Below are positions 6,389 through 6,984 of a stretch of 6,984 nt of DNA, piece by piece (positions within the stretch are counted from its first letter, which is position 1; each line of letters opens with the position of its first letter). Made by a program: the position numbers and the translations under genes. The stretch covers positions 1 through 6,984 of the forward strand of contig JAHFFL010000060.1 in the NCBI GenBank assembly GCA_023247955.1, written 5' to 3'. Under the pieces are notes generated by a model. It was not told the origin of the DNA. It worked only from the letters and a program-made list of their open reading frames with translations, and ran no database searches. This DNA comes from Candidatus Omnitrophota bacterium. Its GTDB lineage: Bacteria > Omnitrophota > Gorgyraeia > 2-02-FULL-51-18.

Positions 6389-6731
6389 ACGCGGGATCGC
6401 CTTAATCACGGTAGTCGTGATCATGCTCACGATAGCGCTGATCGGCGCCAGTCTCGTGGAGCTTGCCTCTTCCGTCAGCATGTCGGCCCAAAATGTGATT
6501 GATGAAACAAAGGCCCGGTACCTTGCCGAGGCCGGGATCGCGCAGGCGATACACACGCTTCGCACGAGCGCCACGGATTCCGGAAATAAGCTTGGCGAGA
6601 CAATCGGGCCTATTCCGCTCGGCGACGGCGCCTACACGGTGACGTTTAATGTTAAAGATTCTCTGATTATTTCAGTCGGTGAGGTGAACGGGGTGTCCAA
6701 AAAAGTACAGCTTCAGTATAGCGCACTGTAA
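6381..6731 (+). CDS. GspK/PilX-like minor prepilin (short form)
   Basis: 116 residues starting at ATG 6381, which overlaps the toxin stop by 8 bases (ATGAATAA). The frame stays open upstream to about 6159, but that part is antiparallel to no homology and lies within the toxin gene. The N-terminus MNKRG/IALITVVVIMLTIALIG is a prepilin-type signal with cleavage after Gly5 and mature +1 Ile. Position +5 is Thr rather than Glu, as in GspK-type tip pseudopilins. It is followed by ASLVELASSVSMSAQN and ARYLAEAGIAQAI, the block seen in PilX/GspK N-terminal regions. Only ~70 residues follow, so the large K-type domain (family members are often ~300 residues) is missing. No strong Shine-Dalgarno is seen, so translation may depend on the toxin cistron. 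Probable role: pseudopilus or pilus tip subunit at the inner membrane. Confidence 0.8.
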   Translation: MNKRGIALITVVVIMLTIALIGASLVELASSVSMSAQNVIDETKARYLAEAGIAQAIHTLRTSATDSGNKLGETIGPIPLGDGAYTVTFNVKDSLIISVGEVNGVSKKVQLQYSAL

Positions 6732-6786
6732 GAATAGAGAATAGGGAATAGGAGTTAGGAGATAGAAGTTAGGAGATAGGAAGAGC
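6731..6786 (+). repeat. Heptamer tandem repeat (consensus RRRDTAG) between two prepilin genes
   Basis: Seven consecutive 7-base units end in TAG: AGAATAG, AGAATAG, GGAATAG, GAGTTAG, GAGATAG, AAGTTAG, GAGATAG (6731-6779), followed by a decayed GAAGAGC. The tract fills the spacer between the GspK-like stop and the GspI-like start. It is almost free of C on the + strand. Because 7 is not a multiple of 3, TAG falls in all three frames. The AGGA at 6778-6781, at the end of the tract, lies six bases before the GTG at 6788 and probably serves as its ribosome binding site. Confidence 0.8.
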
Positions 6787-6787
6787 A

Positions 6788-6984
6788 GTGAAGAAGAAAG
6801 GTTTTACTTTTATAGAAGTGTTGATTGCTTTGACGGTGATCGCGGTACTCTTCGTGCCGGTGATGCAGCTTTTTTCACACTCGCTCTACGCGACCGCCAA
6901 CTCGCTCTCGCTTATCACGGCCACGAATCTCGCCAAGTCCGAAATGGAAAAGATGATCAATCTTAACCTTACCAAGTCCCAGCT
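6788..6984 (+). CDS. GspI/PilV-like minor prepilin, 3' end missing
   Basis: The GTG at 6788 opens a frame that continues to the window end (65 complete codons). The protein starts MKKKG/FTFIEVLIALTVIAVLF, a textbook prepilin peptidase site: cut after Gly5, mature +1 Phe, Glu at +5, and a hydrophobic helix of ~20 residues. It continues ATNLAKSEMEKMINL, matching the A-x-x-LAxxxMExM pattern after the first helix in GspI/PilV-type minor pilins. GspI is the core of the I-J-K tip complex of the pseudopilus. AGGA six bases upstream supports the GTG start; no other start gives the short leader. It follows the GspK-like gene in the same direction with a 56-base repeat spacer. Confidence 0.85.
   Translation, partial: MKKKGFTFIEVLIALTVIAVLFVPVMQLFSHSLYATANSLSLITATNLAKSEMEKMINLNLTKSQ

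Noticed and set aside
6159..6731. Longer 190-residue reading of the GspK-like gene starting at 6159
   Set aside because: The added part lies within the toxin gene in another frame, would bury the prepilin signal deep inside the protein, and lacks a plausible start; ATG at 6381 gives a correct 5-residue leader.

Overview
This window reads as a dense, single-strand (+) accessory locus from a Gram-negative-type bacterium. It encodes secreted beta-rich repeat proteins together with prepilin-like (type II secretion / type IV pilus family) proteins. The mix of GFTLLELM-type pseudopilins, Thr/Asn/Gly-rich strand-repeat proteins, stacked Ig-like domains and a dispersed palindrome of the TCATTGCGAGCGAAGC type is what I associate with uncultured lineages such as Omnitrophota or relatives. 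That placement is a low-confidence guess from style; no phylogenetic marker gene is present.

Layout. Positions 1-1698 hold the 3' part of a large beta-strand-repeat protein with a 188-residue internal repeat. Twelve bases later, 1711-3987 encodes an exported 758-aa protein with a LamG-like N-terminal domain and about five Ig-like domains. Its stop overlaps the start of 3980-5344, a GspJ-like prepilin whose leader peptide has been lengthened by a 150-bp palindromic repeat read in frame. Next comes a short exported beta-rich protein (5350-5793). A type II toxin-antitoxin pair follows (RHH antitoxin 5872-6114, RelE/ParE-like toxin 6107-6388) with its own extended -10 promoter. The toxin stop overlaps the start of a GspK/PilX-like prepilin (6381-6731). 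After a 7-bp tandem repeat spacer, a GspI/PilV-like prepilin begins at 6788 and runs off the window.

How the parts may work together. The three prepilin-like proteins resemble the minor pseudopilins J, K and I, which in type II secretion systems form the tip of the pseudopilus. They are interleaved with three beta-rich proteins, two of which show signal peptides (the third lacks its N-terminus here). I infer a pseudopilus tip set linked to export or surface display of the neighbouring proteins. The toxin-antitoxin pair sits between J and K, and its promoter would also read into K and I. The most striking feature is the palindromic repeat inside the translated prepilin leader. Removing positions 3995-4144 exactly leaves an in-frame, normal 9-residue leader, so the element appears to be tolerated as a peptide that prepilin peptidase removes.
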